This document shows positions 1 to 14,500 of a DNA stretch of 64,000 bases, in pieces. How positions within the stretch are numbered: the stretch's first letter is position 1; every line of letters starts with the position of its first letter. The translations under genes and the position numbers were made by a program. The notes under the pieces are model-generated. The model worked only from the letters and a program-made list of their open reading frames with translations, had not been told where the DNA came from and did no database searches. Origin of the DNA: Axinella damicornis (lineage: Eukaryota; Porifera; Demospongiae; Axinellida; Axinellidae); assembly GCA_963931865.1 (NCBI GenBank), contig OZ007518.1:8050361-8114360 (forward strand). Direction: 5' to 3'.

Positions 1-186
1 GCTGCAACAGGTCTATAGTCATGTTGAAGGCTACTGCAGCACTTGTACAGCTCACGTCGATTTACCCCACATGGCATCTTCCTATAGTGTGACATAAATA
101 TGCCCCATCCTAGTCTCATACCCAGACGCACATATGAGGGTCTGGGAACGAGACTAGGCCCATCCCTACTAATTACAAGCATATAC

Positions 187-3100
187 CTGATCATCCTGGG
201 TTTCAGCATACAGCTGGGTCAGTCCCGTGAGGTCCTCGAGGAAGTTGGGTGAGTTGAAAACCTTCAGCAGAAAGTCAAATCCGTCCCGTTCGTAGCAAGA
301 CCGTACCTGGCAAGGAGAAAGATGACACGTTATAATACCCGCATGCAGTGTCCCAATTCACACTTTTGAACAACCATAAAAGTAGCCTCATTCCCCCCAG
401 GCTGTTCCCACCGCCAGTATTTCATCGCTTCCAGTATGAAATACGGCAGGGGAAGGCCTGGGAGATCTGGTCATGTGCGATGACATCAGGTAGACAGATG
501 GTAGACACATGTGGGGCGGTGCCCAACTGTTTATAACACCTGTTTACACGTTGATCCGTCCAAGGCGTTGTGAACAACGAATGGTATATATCGTCTGCCT
601 TGCAAACACTCTGACATCCAGCCATCGGACGGACAGTACAAGGCAGTACGTCGAGATTCTTCATTGGGCACCACCCTCCGTGTGTCTACCATGTGTCTAC
701 CTGATGGTACCGTACGTGACCAGATCTCCCAGGCCTTCCCCTGCCGTATTTCATACTGGAAGTGATGAAATACTGGCAGTGGGAACGGCCTAGGAATGAG
801 GCTACATAAAAGGTAAAGTTATGAAAATGAAAACGCTCCTGGTGAGTTTGTAGAAATAGTTCGACCATGGGAAAGAATTCGAACCCCACACTGCTCGGGG
901 AACCATCGAGATAGTGTGCAGGTGTTGTACAGATGTAAAATGGTCAGGTATGTTCACATGCCAAAACTGGTATTTTGGAAACCAATTGTGGCACATTTTG
1001 ACATGTATTATAATGGTGGAAACATCACTCCATTTCTGTAGGGAGACTGATGTCCCATTTCTGCCAAAAATGGAACAATGAACCAAAAATTGGCAGAAAC
1101 AGCACTCCTGGTAAGCGACAGCACACCAAGGATACACAGTGAATTCAAGCCAGCAAAGATCAAAGTCTTGTCTTGTTTGCTACGTGTACAGTGTCCTGCA
1201 TACATAGCCTCGTTCCCAGGACTTTTTCAGTCTAGAACTAGAGTTTTTGATGGCTTACAGTATGCAAGAATACTGTAAGTGATCAAATACTGGTGGTGAG
1301 AAGGCCTGGAAACGAGGCTATGCAGCATGGATACATGCCTTTCTTTAGACACTGGATATATATGGTGTAGGAATTATGCCAGCTGAGTACCATGCTAGGT
1401 ATCTTGGGCTAGGAATGAGATATGAAGCTGGGATTTGCACCATTGTGATCAGCATGAATGGAGCATTCCAATGATGTCCATTTTGCTGTCAGTTGAATTT
1501 TGACCCAAAATCATGAAAAACCATGGATTATAATAGCCTTTGGTCGACTGCGATTTTTGACAAAAATGTGACTGACATTAAAAATAATTTTAAGGACATC
1601 ATTTGAAAGCTCTTTTATGTTGACAACAATGGCACAATCCCCAGCTTCATATCTCATTCACCTATACCCATACCTATGCAACGATCTCTTCCAAGTATAT
1701 TCCCATTTATCAAATTTGGTCCATTTTCGGCAGAAATGGTACATCAGTCATCCTATAGAACAGGAGCGCTGTTTCTGCCAAATTAAGCATGTCAAAATGT
1801 GCCACAATTATTGATTTCCAAATATGTGCCAAGTGCGACACAAAACAAACCTCAAAATGCGGAACATTGTACTGGCCGGGGTTAGCATCAGGTCGTGTCA
1901 TTTGGCTTTTGTTGCTTTGCTGGTCACACTCATGCAAATTTAGCTCTGCCTTCCTGGAGCCTGATTCGATTGCTACATGCAAATTTGTCAGGCAGAGACA
2001 GGAGGCTGCCATGCAAGCCAGCTGCACAGGAGAAACCACCTGAAGATATATACGGACAGGATGGACACCGTAACCATCAGAGCTTCTCTGTATCCACACG
2101 CCATTCGAACCCGTGGTGGGAAGTTCCCTATTCGGCTTTGTCAGCGATTCTCCTGCATAGATAAGTGCCGGTAGGTGTGGTCTACGCAGGAAACAACGTA
2201 AATGCGCGAAAGTGAAGTGGTCCCAAGACAGACTTGAACAGTGTGTGGACGGTACAATCATGGAGCAACTTCGATGATGGTGGTATCTACAGCTAGTTTC
2301 TCCTGTGCTGCGCCTAATAACACACAACTACAGTATATCTACATAGTTACACAATTCACTATAATAGTTTATTGCCTCACAGCGACGACATCTGGGCATG
2401 GGACTGGGAATGAGGCTAGTATACACAATTGATTATAGTTGATTGCCTCACAGTGTCGGAACAAGCTGTACACTTGTCGAACCGTCTGCAAGCCGGGAGA
2501 ATGTTCTGGAACCGCGACAAGAACCCGCGGATCTGGAAGTGTGGACAGTCATGTATGTATGCATTGTGTATGGGTTGCATATGCATTTTTGTGTGCACAC
2601 TACAATAAAGAGCAGAGTTGCGACAAGAAATCGATTTTCAAGCCACCAGCTTGGCACTGCAGGAATAAGACTAAACTGGTAAGATGAAGCATCTGTAATG
2701 GATGAGCTCACCTGGTGTGGTACGAGACCAAGGGGACACTGTGAGTCGTTGTCATCATCATCTGACTGGGTGTCAGAGTAAGCAAGGCCCCTAGAGAGGG
2801 AGAGAGGGAGGGAGGATGGAGAAGGGAGGGAGGAGGAAGGAAGGAGGGAGGGAGGATGGAGGAAAAGGGAGGGAGAAAGAGGAAGGAAGGAGGCATGGAG
2901 GAGGGAGGGAGGATGGAGGAGAGAGGGAGGGAGAAAGAGGAAGGAAGGAGGCATGGAGGAGGGGAGGGAGGATGGAGGAGAAGGGAGGGAGAAAGAGGAA
3001 GGAAGGAGGCATGGAGGAGGGAGGGAGGATGGAGGAGAAGGGAGGGAGAAAGAGGAAGGAAGGAGGCATGGAGGAGGGAGGGAGGATGGAGGAGAAGGGA

Positions 3101-6100
3101 GGGAGAAAGAGGAAGGAAGGAGGCATGGAGGAGGGAGGGAGGATGGAGGAGAAGGGAGGGAGAAAGAGGAAGGAAGGAGGCATGGAGGAAGGAGGGAGGA
3201 TGGAGGAGAAGGGAGGGAGAAAGAGGAAGGAAGGAGGCATGGCGGAGGGAGGGAGGATGGAGGAGAAGGGAGGGAGAAAGAGGAAGGAAGGAGGCATGGA
3301 GGATGGAGGAGAGAGGGAGGGAGAAAGAGGAAGGAAGGAGGCATGGAGGAGGGAGGGAGGATGGAGGAGAAGGGAGGGAGAAAGAGGAAGGAAGGAGGCA
3401 TGGAGGAGGGAGGGAGGATGGAGGAGAAGGGAGGGAGAAAGAGGAAGGAAGGAGGCATGGAGGAGGGAGGGAGGATGGAGGAGAAGGGAGGGAGAAAGAG
3501 GAAGGAAGGAGGCATGGAGGATGGAGGAGAGAGGGAGGGAGAAAGAGGAAGGAAGGAGGCATGGAGGAGGGAGGGAGGATGGAGGAGAGAGGGAGGGAGG
3601 AGGAAGGAAGGAGGCATGGAGGAGGGAGGGAGGATGGAGGAGAGAGGGAGGGAGGAGGAAAGGAAAGAGGATAGATGGAGGGAGAATGACAAAACCTGTA
3701 GAAGGACAACCTTACCCTAGCCTAGAACGTTTTCATAGCTAGTCTAGCTAGCTAGTCTTCCTCAGGTAACAGCTCTTCTACTCACTTGTCAGGGTGCTGC
3801 AGCACAGACATCAGCAGCTCCACAGCGAGGGCACTGGCTACCATAGAGAGGCCCGGCCTGGACACCGTGCACTGTTGGTCCAGAGTACGGTCCCGTGTTG
3901 ACTGTGTAGAGCCCAGTGCGATGGGGAGAGAAAGAGGGGGTGGGAGGAAGGGAGGGAGGGAGGGAGGGAGGGAGGGAGGGAGGGAGGGGAGGGAGGGAGG
4001 GAGGGAGGGAGGGAGGGAGGGAGGGAGGGAGGGAGGGAGGGAGGGAGGGAGGGAGCGAAGAGGGAAAGGAGAGAGGCAAGAGGGAGGGAAGATTTGCGGT
4101 CAATATTTTGATCAATGTAATGTCACAGCACTAATTTTTTAACTGTTAAAGTCCAACTGCCGGATCCAGAAATACGGCCTGCAAAATGTTCTAACTCAAT
4201 AGTTGGCTCCAAACCCACTTTTTTCAGAGAGGAATGGAGGGAGGGAGGAAGGGAGGGAGAGATAATGAGTAATCACTTGTGAACCACTGTTTTGCTAATG
4301 GAGTGAGCTCAGTTTTAGCTGCAGGGTGAAATCATTTCTGATCATAACCCAGTGCAAAATCATCACCGCTCATCCGGCAACAAACACATCATCACCTAGG
4401 CCTCCTGCTGTTGTATTGTTCACTCATACGTGCAATTAAAAAGGAGATATGTTTTTTAAAAAGGGGAATGAGGGAGGGAGGGACGGAGGGAGGGAGGGAC
4501 GGAGGGAGGGAGGGAGGGAGGGAGGGAGGGAGGGAGGGAGGGAGGGAGGGAGGGATGAAGGGAAGGAGGGGGGGAGGGAGGGAGGGAGGGAGGGAGGGAG
4601 GGAGGGAGGGAGGGAGGGAGGGAGGGAGGGAGGGAGGGAGGGAGGGAGGGAGGGAGGGAGGGCGGGAGGAAGGGAGGGAGGGAGGGAAGGAGGGAGGGAG
4701 AGATAACGAGTAATCACTTGTGAACCACTGTTTTGCTAATGGAGTGAGCTCAGTCTTAGCTGCAGGGTGAAATCATTTCTGATCATATTAACCCAGTGCA
4801 AAATCATCACCGCTCATCCGGCAACAAACACATCATCACCTAGGCCTCCTGCTGTTGTATTGTTCACTCATACGTGCAATTAAAAAGGAGATATGTTTGG
4901 GGAACGAGGGAGGGACGGAGGGAGGGAGGGAGGGAGGGAGGGAGGGAGGGAGGGAGGGACGGAGGGAGGGAGGGAGGGAGGGAGGGAGGGAGGGAGGGAG
5001 GGAGGGAGGGAGGGAGGAAGGGAGGGAGGGAGGGAGGGGAGGAGGAAGGGAGGGAGGGAGGGGAGGAGGAAGGGAGGGAGGGGGGGGGGGGGGGGGGGGG
5101 GGGGGGAGGAGGAAGGGGGAAGGTGGGTTGTTTGTTGGCTAACAGCCACTTACATCGGTGGGAGCAACAACATCACTGCAGTAGTAGCACCCGAGATCAC
5201 TACCTGGTATCCTAGTGGAGAGGACATTAGTTGCCATGGCAACAGCACCCTCACCCTTATCCGTTGGAGGCCTGAGCAGAAGCAAAAGAGCAATACACCA
5301 CTTGTAAGTTGAGAATTTAAGCTGTCACAAGGATTAAGCAATCACTGAAAATGATTTTTTGAACACATGATCTGTTAGATGTTGAAGCTGGCAATTAATC
5401 CTGGTATGCAGCTTGATCACCTTCATTTCCTGTAGCTCTAGTATTCTCTAGTACCCTCCAGTACTTCATTGTTACAAGATGGCGACCTACCATGTTTATC
5501 TGAGCCCATGTTTCATGACTATGTAAGTTGTCTAGTAATCTGCAGTATTCTAGTAATCTCTAGTAATCTGCAGTATTCTAGTAATCTCTAGTAATCTGCA
5601 GTATTCTAGTAATCTCTAGTAATCTGCAGTATTCTAGTAATCTCTAGTAATCTGCAGTATTCTAGTAATCTCTAGTTATCTGCAGTATTCTAGTAATCTC
5701 TAGACAGTAGTATTTTCTAGTACTTGAGGCTTACCTGAACCCATCTCATGACCATGTAATATTTACGTCTAGTAATCTCTAGTAATCTAGTCCTACCTGA
5801 ACCCATGTCTCATGACCATGTAGGAGTCAAACCCGAGGGCAGCATTGATGCAGAGCTTGGAATGGGCACAGCAGAGCAGGGACGGGAGCCACCGGCTCTC
5901 CCTCGTGTCCATGAGGAGAAACACAGCGTCGTGGCTCGACACCAGTCCCTCAAGAGCTTGCACATCGGACTGAACCTTCTCTATGGCCTTAGCTAGACAA
6001 GGAACAAAGAAAGGAGATCATAATGTAACGGCTGAGCGATATCAATTGATATTCATCAAAATTAATGTCCCCCCCCTCCCCCCTCCCCTCTCCTTCCCTC

Positions 6101-8391
6101 CCTCCTTCCCTCCCTCTCCCTCCCTCCCTTCCCCCTCCCTCCCCCTCCCTCCCTTAATCTTGTGCTATACTAGCTACCGTATTTCCGCAAATAGACGCTG
6201 CGGCATTTATTTATTTCGTTGTTCAGTTTGGTGCGGCCACTATTCGAGGGTGGCGTTTATTCGAGGGTGGCGTTTATTACTTTCAGCAGTATGACAGCGC
6301 CACGTACACAGCTATCTCCCTGTCGAATTGCGTCGACAAGCTTAGTAGTATGGCTCTTACAAAATTCGGTCGAGAAACACAAAACAACAACTCACAATGG
6401 GCAAGATTCGGCAAGTGCCGTCCGTGATCCGCGGCTGGAACACTGAGCGCTTTGATTAGCCGTCGCTTTGTGTCAATTTGTCAAAGCGATACACACGGGA
6501 CGAGGACGATGGTGAAGATACCTTCGCGGCATGCATATACATGTTGTGTATATGGAGGGGGATGACGATGAGCTCGAGGACTCAGACTGTCTTACACAAG
6601 ATGTACAAAGTGTCCACGTTGTAAAACTATCGTCATATTTTTTGCGCATATGCTAACCTGCCGCGGCGTTTATTCGACGGCGGCGTTTATTTCACTCAGC
6701 GCCTCCAATTGTATGGTGTTTATTCGAGAGTGGCGTCTATTCGCAGAAATACGGTATGTCTCACTGTCAGTTCCAGTAGAGTGTCCAGGCATTGGGATTG
6801 ACAAAACAACCCCTTCTGCTTGCTGTTGCGAGGGAGGGGAGTGAGTGAGTGAGGGAGGGAGGGAGGGAGGGAGGGAGGGAGGGAGGGAGGGAGGAGGGAG
6901 GGAGGGAGGGAGGGAGGGGGGAGGAGGGAGGGAAGGATGGGGGGGGGAGGAGGGAGGGAGGGAGGGAGGGAGGGAGGGAGGGAGGGAGGGAGGGAGGGAG
7001 GGAGGGAGGGAGGGAGGGAGGGAGGGAGGGAGGGAGGGAGGGAGGGAGGGAGGGAGGGGGGAGGGAGGGAGGGATGGGGGGGGAGGGAGGGAGGGAGGGA
7101 GGGAGGGAGGATGAAAGGGAGGGGTGCAGCTGGTTATAACACTACGGTGCAGCTGTGTTTAAGTCACACCAATACAGCTGTACTCACCACACCGGGGAAG
7201 ATGAGCTTCAAGCTCTCAGCAGCTGCCACAGCCTTCTGTCTACCTCCATCGACACAGTCCTGGAACTGGAAGAGGGTCTGGCGTACCGGGTTGGAGTAGG
7301 AGACGGTACCATTGTCCACCAGAGTGATGTGTTTGACTCCCCACCCCTGGGTGTGTGGGTGGAACAGGGAGGCCGTGAGGGTGTGTGGGAGGCTGTGAGG
7401 CATGTGGGTGAGGCTGTGTGGGTGTGTGGGTGGAACAGGGAGGCTGTGAGGGTGTGTGTGTGTGTGGGTGGAAAAGTGACGTGTGGGTGTACGGAGGCTG
7501 TGTGGGTGTGTGGGTGGAAAAGCGAGGCTGTGAGGGTGTTTTTCTGTGTGGGTGGAACAGGGAGGCTGTGAGGGTGAGTGGGAGGCTGTGAGGTGTGCAG
7601 CTGGAAAAGGAAGCCGTGAGGGAGGGTGTGTGTGTGGAACAGGGAGGTTGCAAGGAGGGCTGTGAGATGTGTACAGTAGGTGGAAAATGGAAGGTGTTGA
7701 GTGCGAAGGGGAAGGAGGAAGGGGAGGAATGTGAATTGTGGAGGTGTGTTTGTGGAAGGGTTTGGAAGTGTGTTTGTGTGTGTGGGTGTGGCCTCAACTC
7801 TTGCATACATACATACCTACCAGCAGGCACCTGGCAACGTTGCAACCCAAGGTGCCGGCCCCCAGGAGGAGGCACTTGGTGTTTGCAATGGTGGGGAGGT
7901 CGAGGGAGGGGAGGATGCGCCAGCGCATCAGCTTCAGATTCAGGTCCACAGAGGATTCTGCTAATCTGAGAGGGAGGAAGGTGGGAGGGGGGAGGGATGG
8001 AGGGAGGGAGGGAGGGAGGGTGGGGGAGGGTGGGAGGGGGGAGGGAAGGATGGAGGGAGGGAGGGAGGGAGGGAGGGAGGGAGGGAGGGAGGGAGGGAGG
8101 GAGGGAGGGAGGGAGGGAGGGAGGGAGGGAGGGAGGGAGGGAGGGAGGGAGGGAGGGAGGGAAGGGGAGGGAGGAAAGGGGAGGGAGGGTGGTGGGAGGG
8201 AAGGGGATCATACATGCATACTGGCATAGCCATGCAGTAAATGGTTGTAGATTGACTGCCCCACAGGTAGGTGAACCTTGACCTCCTACCTGACTGGGTC
8301 CATGGACGCACTGAGATTGACCACCTTGTGGCTCAGCTTATTCTTCTCATTCCTCTCCCAACCAACACACTTCGGTAGCTCTGGAGGTTGG

Positions 8392-8486
<95 letters not shown>

Positions 8487-11400
8487 TACATTCGATTGGT
8501 AAATAGCTAATAGGGGTCTACACGTATAATTATACCCTCCAAGAATTCAAGGTAGGGATTGAAAGAATCTCTGAGATCACCTTCAAACCTGAGACCTTGT
8601 GAATACTATACGTACATGTACATATAGTTTTCTCACCCTGGGCACTTGTTTTCGGAGGCAGCTTCACTGCCCGCAGTAGCAGGCTATGGGTTGTCACCCT
8701 CCTCCCCTCTCGTGTGTAGTCACGGTAAACACAGCACATCCACCTCCCTCACACGGTCACCCCTGCACACAAGCACACAAGAAGTACCTCGTGACTGACT
8801 ATTAGCCAATGTACAGCACCTTGGCCTCATTCCCTGGCCTTCTACACAACCAGTTTTTGATCGCTTACAGTATTTTTGCAAACTGTAAACGATCAAAAAC
8901 GCAAAGTGTAGAAGCTAGGCCTGGAACGAGGCTATGCTTGCACCCAGGACACCCTCACAACAAGTGTAGTGTATGCGAGCATGTAATTCATCTGTCTTCA
9001 TCTGCCTTGGTGCAAAAGACTGATTGTCCGGACACATCTACATGCAAAAGGGTCTTTGTGTCTGGACACGTCGTTAGTTCTTGAACAAGAAATGATTCCA
9101 CACGCAGAGATCCATTTCCATGACAACGAGACTGGGAAGTACTAGCAGGCATGTAGCTAGGTATCTTGGTAGCCTCGCTCCCAGGGCCGTTCCCACCACC
9201 AGTATTCCAGTACGAAATACGGTGGGGGAAGGCCTGGGAGATCTGGTCATGTGCGATGACGTCAGGTAGACAGATGGTAGACACACAGGGGGCGGTGCTC
9301 AACCGTTAAAATACCTGTTTCGCGTTGATCCATCCCTGGCGTTGTGAACAACGAACGGTATCGATCGTCTGCCTTGCGAACGCTCTGATATCCAGCCATT
9401 GGAAGGACAGTACAACACAGAACGTTGAGATTCTTTGTTGGGCACCGCCTTCCGTGTGTCTACCATGTGTCTACATGATGGCATCGCACATGACCAGATC
9501 TCCCAGGCCTTCCCCCACCATACTGGAAGCGTGGTGGGAACGGCCTGGGAACAAGGCTAGTATCTTGGGCTAGGAAGGAGATATGAAGCTGGGATTTCCA
9601 CCATTGCGATCAGCATGAATGGAGCATTCCAATAATGTCCATTTTGCAGTTGGTTCAATTTTGACCCAGAATCATGAAAATCCATGGATTATATATAGCC
9701 TTTGGTTGAGTGCCATTTTTGCCAAAAATGTGACCAAAATCAAAAAATTCACTTTTAGCACATCACATGAAGGTTCTTTTCATGCTGATCACAATGGCAC
9801 AATACCAAGCTTCATATCTCACTCAAATGCATGGATACATGCCTTTCTTTAGACACTGGATATACATAATTATGGTGTATATAGGAATTATGCCAGCTAA
9901 GTACACCATGCTAGGTATCTTGGGCTAGGAAGGAGATATGAAGCTGGGATTTGCCACCATTGTGATCGGCTCGAATAGAGCACTCCAACGATGTCTGTTT
10001 TGCTGTAGGTTGAATTTTGACCCAAAATCATGAAAAAACCATGGATTATAGCCTTTGGTTGAGTGCGATTTTTGATAAAAATGTGACTAAGATTAAAAAT
10101 CATTTTAAGGACATCATTTGAAAGCTCTTTTTATGCTGACCACAATGGCACAATCCCCAGCTTCATATCTCATTCACATACCCATAGCTAGCTATGCGAC
10201 ATTCTCTTACAAGTCTATTCCCACTATATACCAGTATTGGTAACGTTCATTGGTCCATGCACATCAGTCTCCCTATAGAACAGGAGTGCGGTTTCTGCCA
10301 ACTTTGCCAAAATTGGGTTGCATACAAACACATGTACAACTGTACGTTGCCAGCTCTAGCTAGACGAACGCAGAGAAAGCCGCATGCAGAGTTTGAGCGG
10401 ACAATACCTCAAGATGCATGCAGGCAGACGTTGGACATTGATTTTATTCAAGGACATTTGAGATGTGCTATATGCCTGTAGCTAAAAGCGCTGGGTAGAT
10501 CCTAGTAGCTCCTTCACAAAATGAGAAAGAGGAGCATGCGATCAAGGGACAACTGTGAGAAGGAGAAAATCGAGAGTGGGGAGAGAATGGATGTGTGGGA
10601 GGGAGAGAGTGGGAAATTGTAGGATGAGATAGAGGAGGAAGAGGGAAAGGGAGAGAGGGGAAGGAGGGTGATGAGGTAGAGGAACGGAGGGAGGGTGAGT
10701 ATGGGGGAGGCACCATGCTAGCAAGCAAACCAAGTACTAAATGGAGAACTCTTCCGATATTGAAATTATCCTTCCTCGCCGCTTCTCAACCTCCCACACT
10801 CCTTCCACCTCCTCCCCTTCCTCCCTCTCTCTCCCCCCTCCTCACCCTCTCTCCCCCTTCCTCCCTCTCTCTCCCCCTTCCTCCCCCTCTCCCCCCGTCC
10901 TCCTTCTCTCTCTCCCCTTCCCCTCACGGATTATTTCAGTGCTTGGTGACTTGCACATGATGATTTAGCAGACTGCTCGACTCTTCACCTCTCTTCCATC
11001 CCTTCTGCTCCTTCCTCTCCTCCCTCCTCCTCCTCCCTCCTACCTCCACTCTCTTCTATTCGCTTTCTTCCCCCCTCCTCCTCTCAATCCTCCTTCCACC
11101 TTCCTCCCTCTCTCCCCATCCCCGCTCCTCCCCCCATCCTCCCTCCCCCCCTCCCCCCACCCTCTCCTCTCTCTCCTCCCTCCCCATCTCCCCCATTGCA
11201 CCTCTCACTCACCACTGCTGTGCTAGCAGCATCAGAAAGTTCCTCAGAGGCCAGCCTGGTTCGTGTCCAGAGTACTGGGATCACAGAATCCCACCGTCAG
11301 CTACCAGGAGGAGGAGGAGGAGGAGGAGGAGGAGGAGGAGTGTGTGTCGGGGAGGGGAGCATACTTCAGGTAATCATGTAATTCAGTCAGACATCGCCAC

Positions 11401-11493
11401 TTACACAGTAATAAACAATACACATGCACACACAACCTATAGTCAGTTCACACATTCCTCCCCCCCCCCCCCCCCCCCTCCCCTTCCTTCCTT

Positions 11494-11525
<32 letters not shown>

Positions 11526-14500
11526 CCCCCCCATCCTCCCCCACCTTCTCCCTTCCCTCTTCCTTCATCTCTCCTCCTTCCCTCTCTCCTTCCTCTCTCC
11601 TCCCCCTCTCCTCCTTCCCTCTCCCCTCCTCCCCCTCTCCTTTACCATCCTACCCTCTCCCCTCCTTCCCTCCCCCCTCCCCACTGTCCTTCCCCCCCCC
11701 CCCCCCCCCCCCCATTCTCCTCTGCTTCCCACCCCACACACTCACCCCTCCACTGCTAGCAGTCAGCACCTCCTCACAGTCCCTGAGGGTGTGGAGAGAG
11801 ACACTGTCTTCCCGGACCACCACCAGGAAGTACCCCACTCCGGGATTTCCCCTTTGGAACTTGTCATACGCCGCCTCAAGACTTGACAGCTACAAGCAGA
11901 GAAACAATTTAGAATACTGTCAGGCCAGTGAAAGATATAGTATTCATACATCACCCTAGTAGTGGAAAGATGTTCCATGTAACATCTGAGCACTCAGAAA
12001 GTGTACGAAGATTCTGACCACACCATGATGATCACCGATGTGCACTGACTCAGATGAATATCGGTTGCACTGAAACTCACCTTGGTGGTGAAGTTACAAG
12101 CCATAGCCTTCCCCTTCACTTTGCCTTACTTCGACAGTCATCGACAGCACATGATATTACAAATGTGTGTGTTAATCAGGCAATCTACATGTACGAGTAC
12201 ATCCCGAGGTTGAAGTAAGACCAGAGGCATCATTTTGAAAAGAGAGCATGCCCTACCAGGAGTACGGTCGCCACTTGACTGATTGAAAGCCAGTAACAGA
12301 GACAGAAGGACAGACAGAAATAAAGGATGGAGATAAAGACAGAGAGATAGTCACTCAGTCAGACAAACAGATGGACGGATGGACAGACAGACAGGCAGAC
12401 AGACAGACGATGGACGACAGACAGACAGGAAGATGGACAGACAGAGAGACAGACAGACAGACAGACAGATGGACGGACAGAGACAGATGGATAGACGAAC
12501 AGACAGATGGACAGACAGACAGAAGATTGGGCAGACAAAGACAGGATGGACGGACGGACAGACAAGGTGTACCTGCTGCTCATTCCAGGCTTTCCCGATG
12601 GTGGTGGTGGTTGCCATGGTGATGGGGTCCGCAGGGAAGAGAGCGGGGAATGCAAACCAGTAGTGGTAGTGGTACTTCTTCAGATCCTGCAGTCAGCAGA
12701 CGGTTATGTACGGTGCTGTTATACCGTAGTCATGCGTTATTAGGTGCATGCGCCTATAACTCCACAGGAAGGAAATATGCGCCTACAAGCGAGATGCGCC
12801 TAATAACAAATATAATGACATTCCTCGAATAGGAAGTGCGCTTCAATTCGAATTATAGCTGTTTTCCACTCCGTATGATCGAAAATGGCAGAGTCTCTGG
12901 AAGAAGACTGCAGTGCTTAACAGCGAGTACCTGGGACGAGAGTTGAACTTGCGCCTAACAGCGAATATGCGAGATGTGCCTAATAACGTGCAACTACAGT
13001 ATTGCATCAATTTATACATGTACATGTATACATTGCAAGTCTGCTTAACCATGATTCAATTAACCTCATTCCCAGGCCGTTCCCACCACCAGTATTTGAT
13101 CGCTTCCAATATGAAATACGGCAGGGGAAGGCCTGGGAGATCTGGTCACATGTGATGAGATGGTAGACACACGGGGGGCGGTGCCCAACTGTTTATAATA
13201 CCTGTCAATCCATCTCCCTGGCGTTGTGAACAACGAACGGTATCAATCGTCTGCCTTGCAAACGCTCTGACATCCAGCCTTTGGACGGACAGTACAAGAC
13301 AGGACATTGAGATTCTTCCTTGGGCACCACCCTCCGTGTGTCTACCATGTGTCAACCTGATGGTACCGCACGTGACCAGATCTCCCAGGCCTCCCCCCGC
13401 TGTATTTGATACTGGAAGCGATGAAATACTGGCAGTGGGAACGGCCTGGGAACGATCGAGGCTATGATTCAGTACAACTCACAGCAAACGTGAGGAGTAG
13501 GAATGTAGCGAGAAGGCTGGGATTGTCCACAGCCGCTCCACTATTGATGGCGTCCCAGACCTACAGTGAAATAGGAAGCGAATACTGGTTCCATTACAGA
13601 GGACACATTGGGAGCTTGGAAATTGTCCTTTATAGAGAGAGCAAGTGGTACTAAAGTTCAGTAATAGAGATTGACGTTATGAGACTCCTTCATGTTGAGC
13701 AAATTGAGCATGTCTACAGGGAAGTCCAGTACAAGTACAAAAATGTAGTACACTGAAGTATTAGCGAGGTTCGTAATGATTGGGTGTCCTTCGTGTAGAG
13801 GTATTCAGAGTGTCTATAAGGAACAGTCGTTAGGCCAGCGGTCCAAGATCAAAGGATCTATTCAGATACAGGAAGTTCACGTTGGGCTACATTCCAATGC
13901 ATAATTAACGCAGAGAATGTTTCCTGACTTTTCCACAGGCTAGCTGCAGCCAGAAACAACAGAAACGACCGGGTTTGCGCTCGTTTGTGTAGAGACACCT
14001 CTCTGCTGTCCACATATCCACTTTAGATCCCGGGCTGAGAAAGCCTTCTAGCTGGGCAGCCGTTTTCCGAGACCTCATCGTGAATCACGATGAGGTCTCG
14101 GAAAACGGCTGCCCAGCTGGAAGGCTTTCTCAGCCCGGGATCTAAAGTGGATATGTGGACAGCAGAGAGGTGTCTCTACACAAACGAGCACAAACCCGGT
14201 TCGTTTCTGTTGTTTCTGGCTGCAGCCAGCCTGTGGAAAAGTCAGGAAACATTCTCCGCGTTAATTATGCATTGGAATGTAGCCCAACGTGAACGTCCTG
14301 TATCTGAATAGAATGGACCGCTGGCCTAACGACTGGAAGTGAAGTAGTACACTAAGTATTAGAGTGTGATATAATGTGTGTCATTGATGTAGGAATTGGC
14401 AAAAACGTCTAGGTCGATCAGCACATTCCTCTACCGCTCTGTGTAACATGCATAACATACATAACTCAGAGATGAGCTGGAAAGTAGCTTCAGCAATGTA

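Noticed and set aside
2448..3742. Long overlapping open frames on both strands (up to 414 codons)
   Set aside because: They are translations of a purine-only minisatellite whose unit lacks stops in several frames; ATG7 exons 17 and 18 explain the real coding at its edge.
7240..8211. 323-codon minus-strand frame with His/Thr/Pro repeats
   Set aside because: Runs through two repeat arrays out of frame with ATG7 exons 11 and 12, which are assigned in the correct frame.
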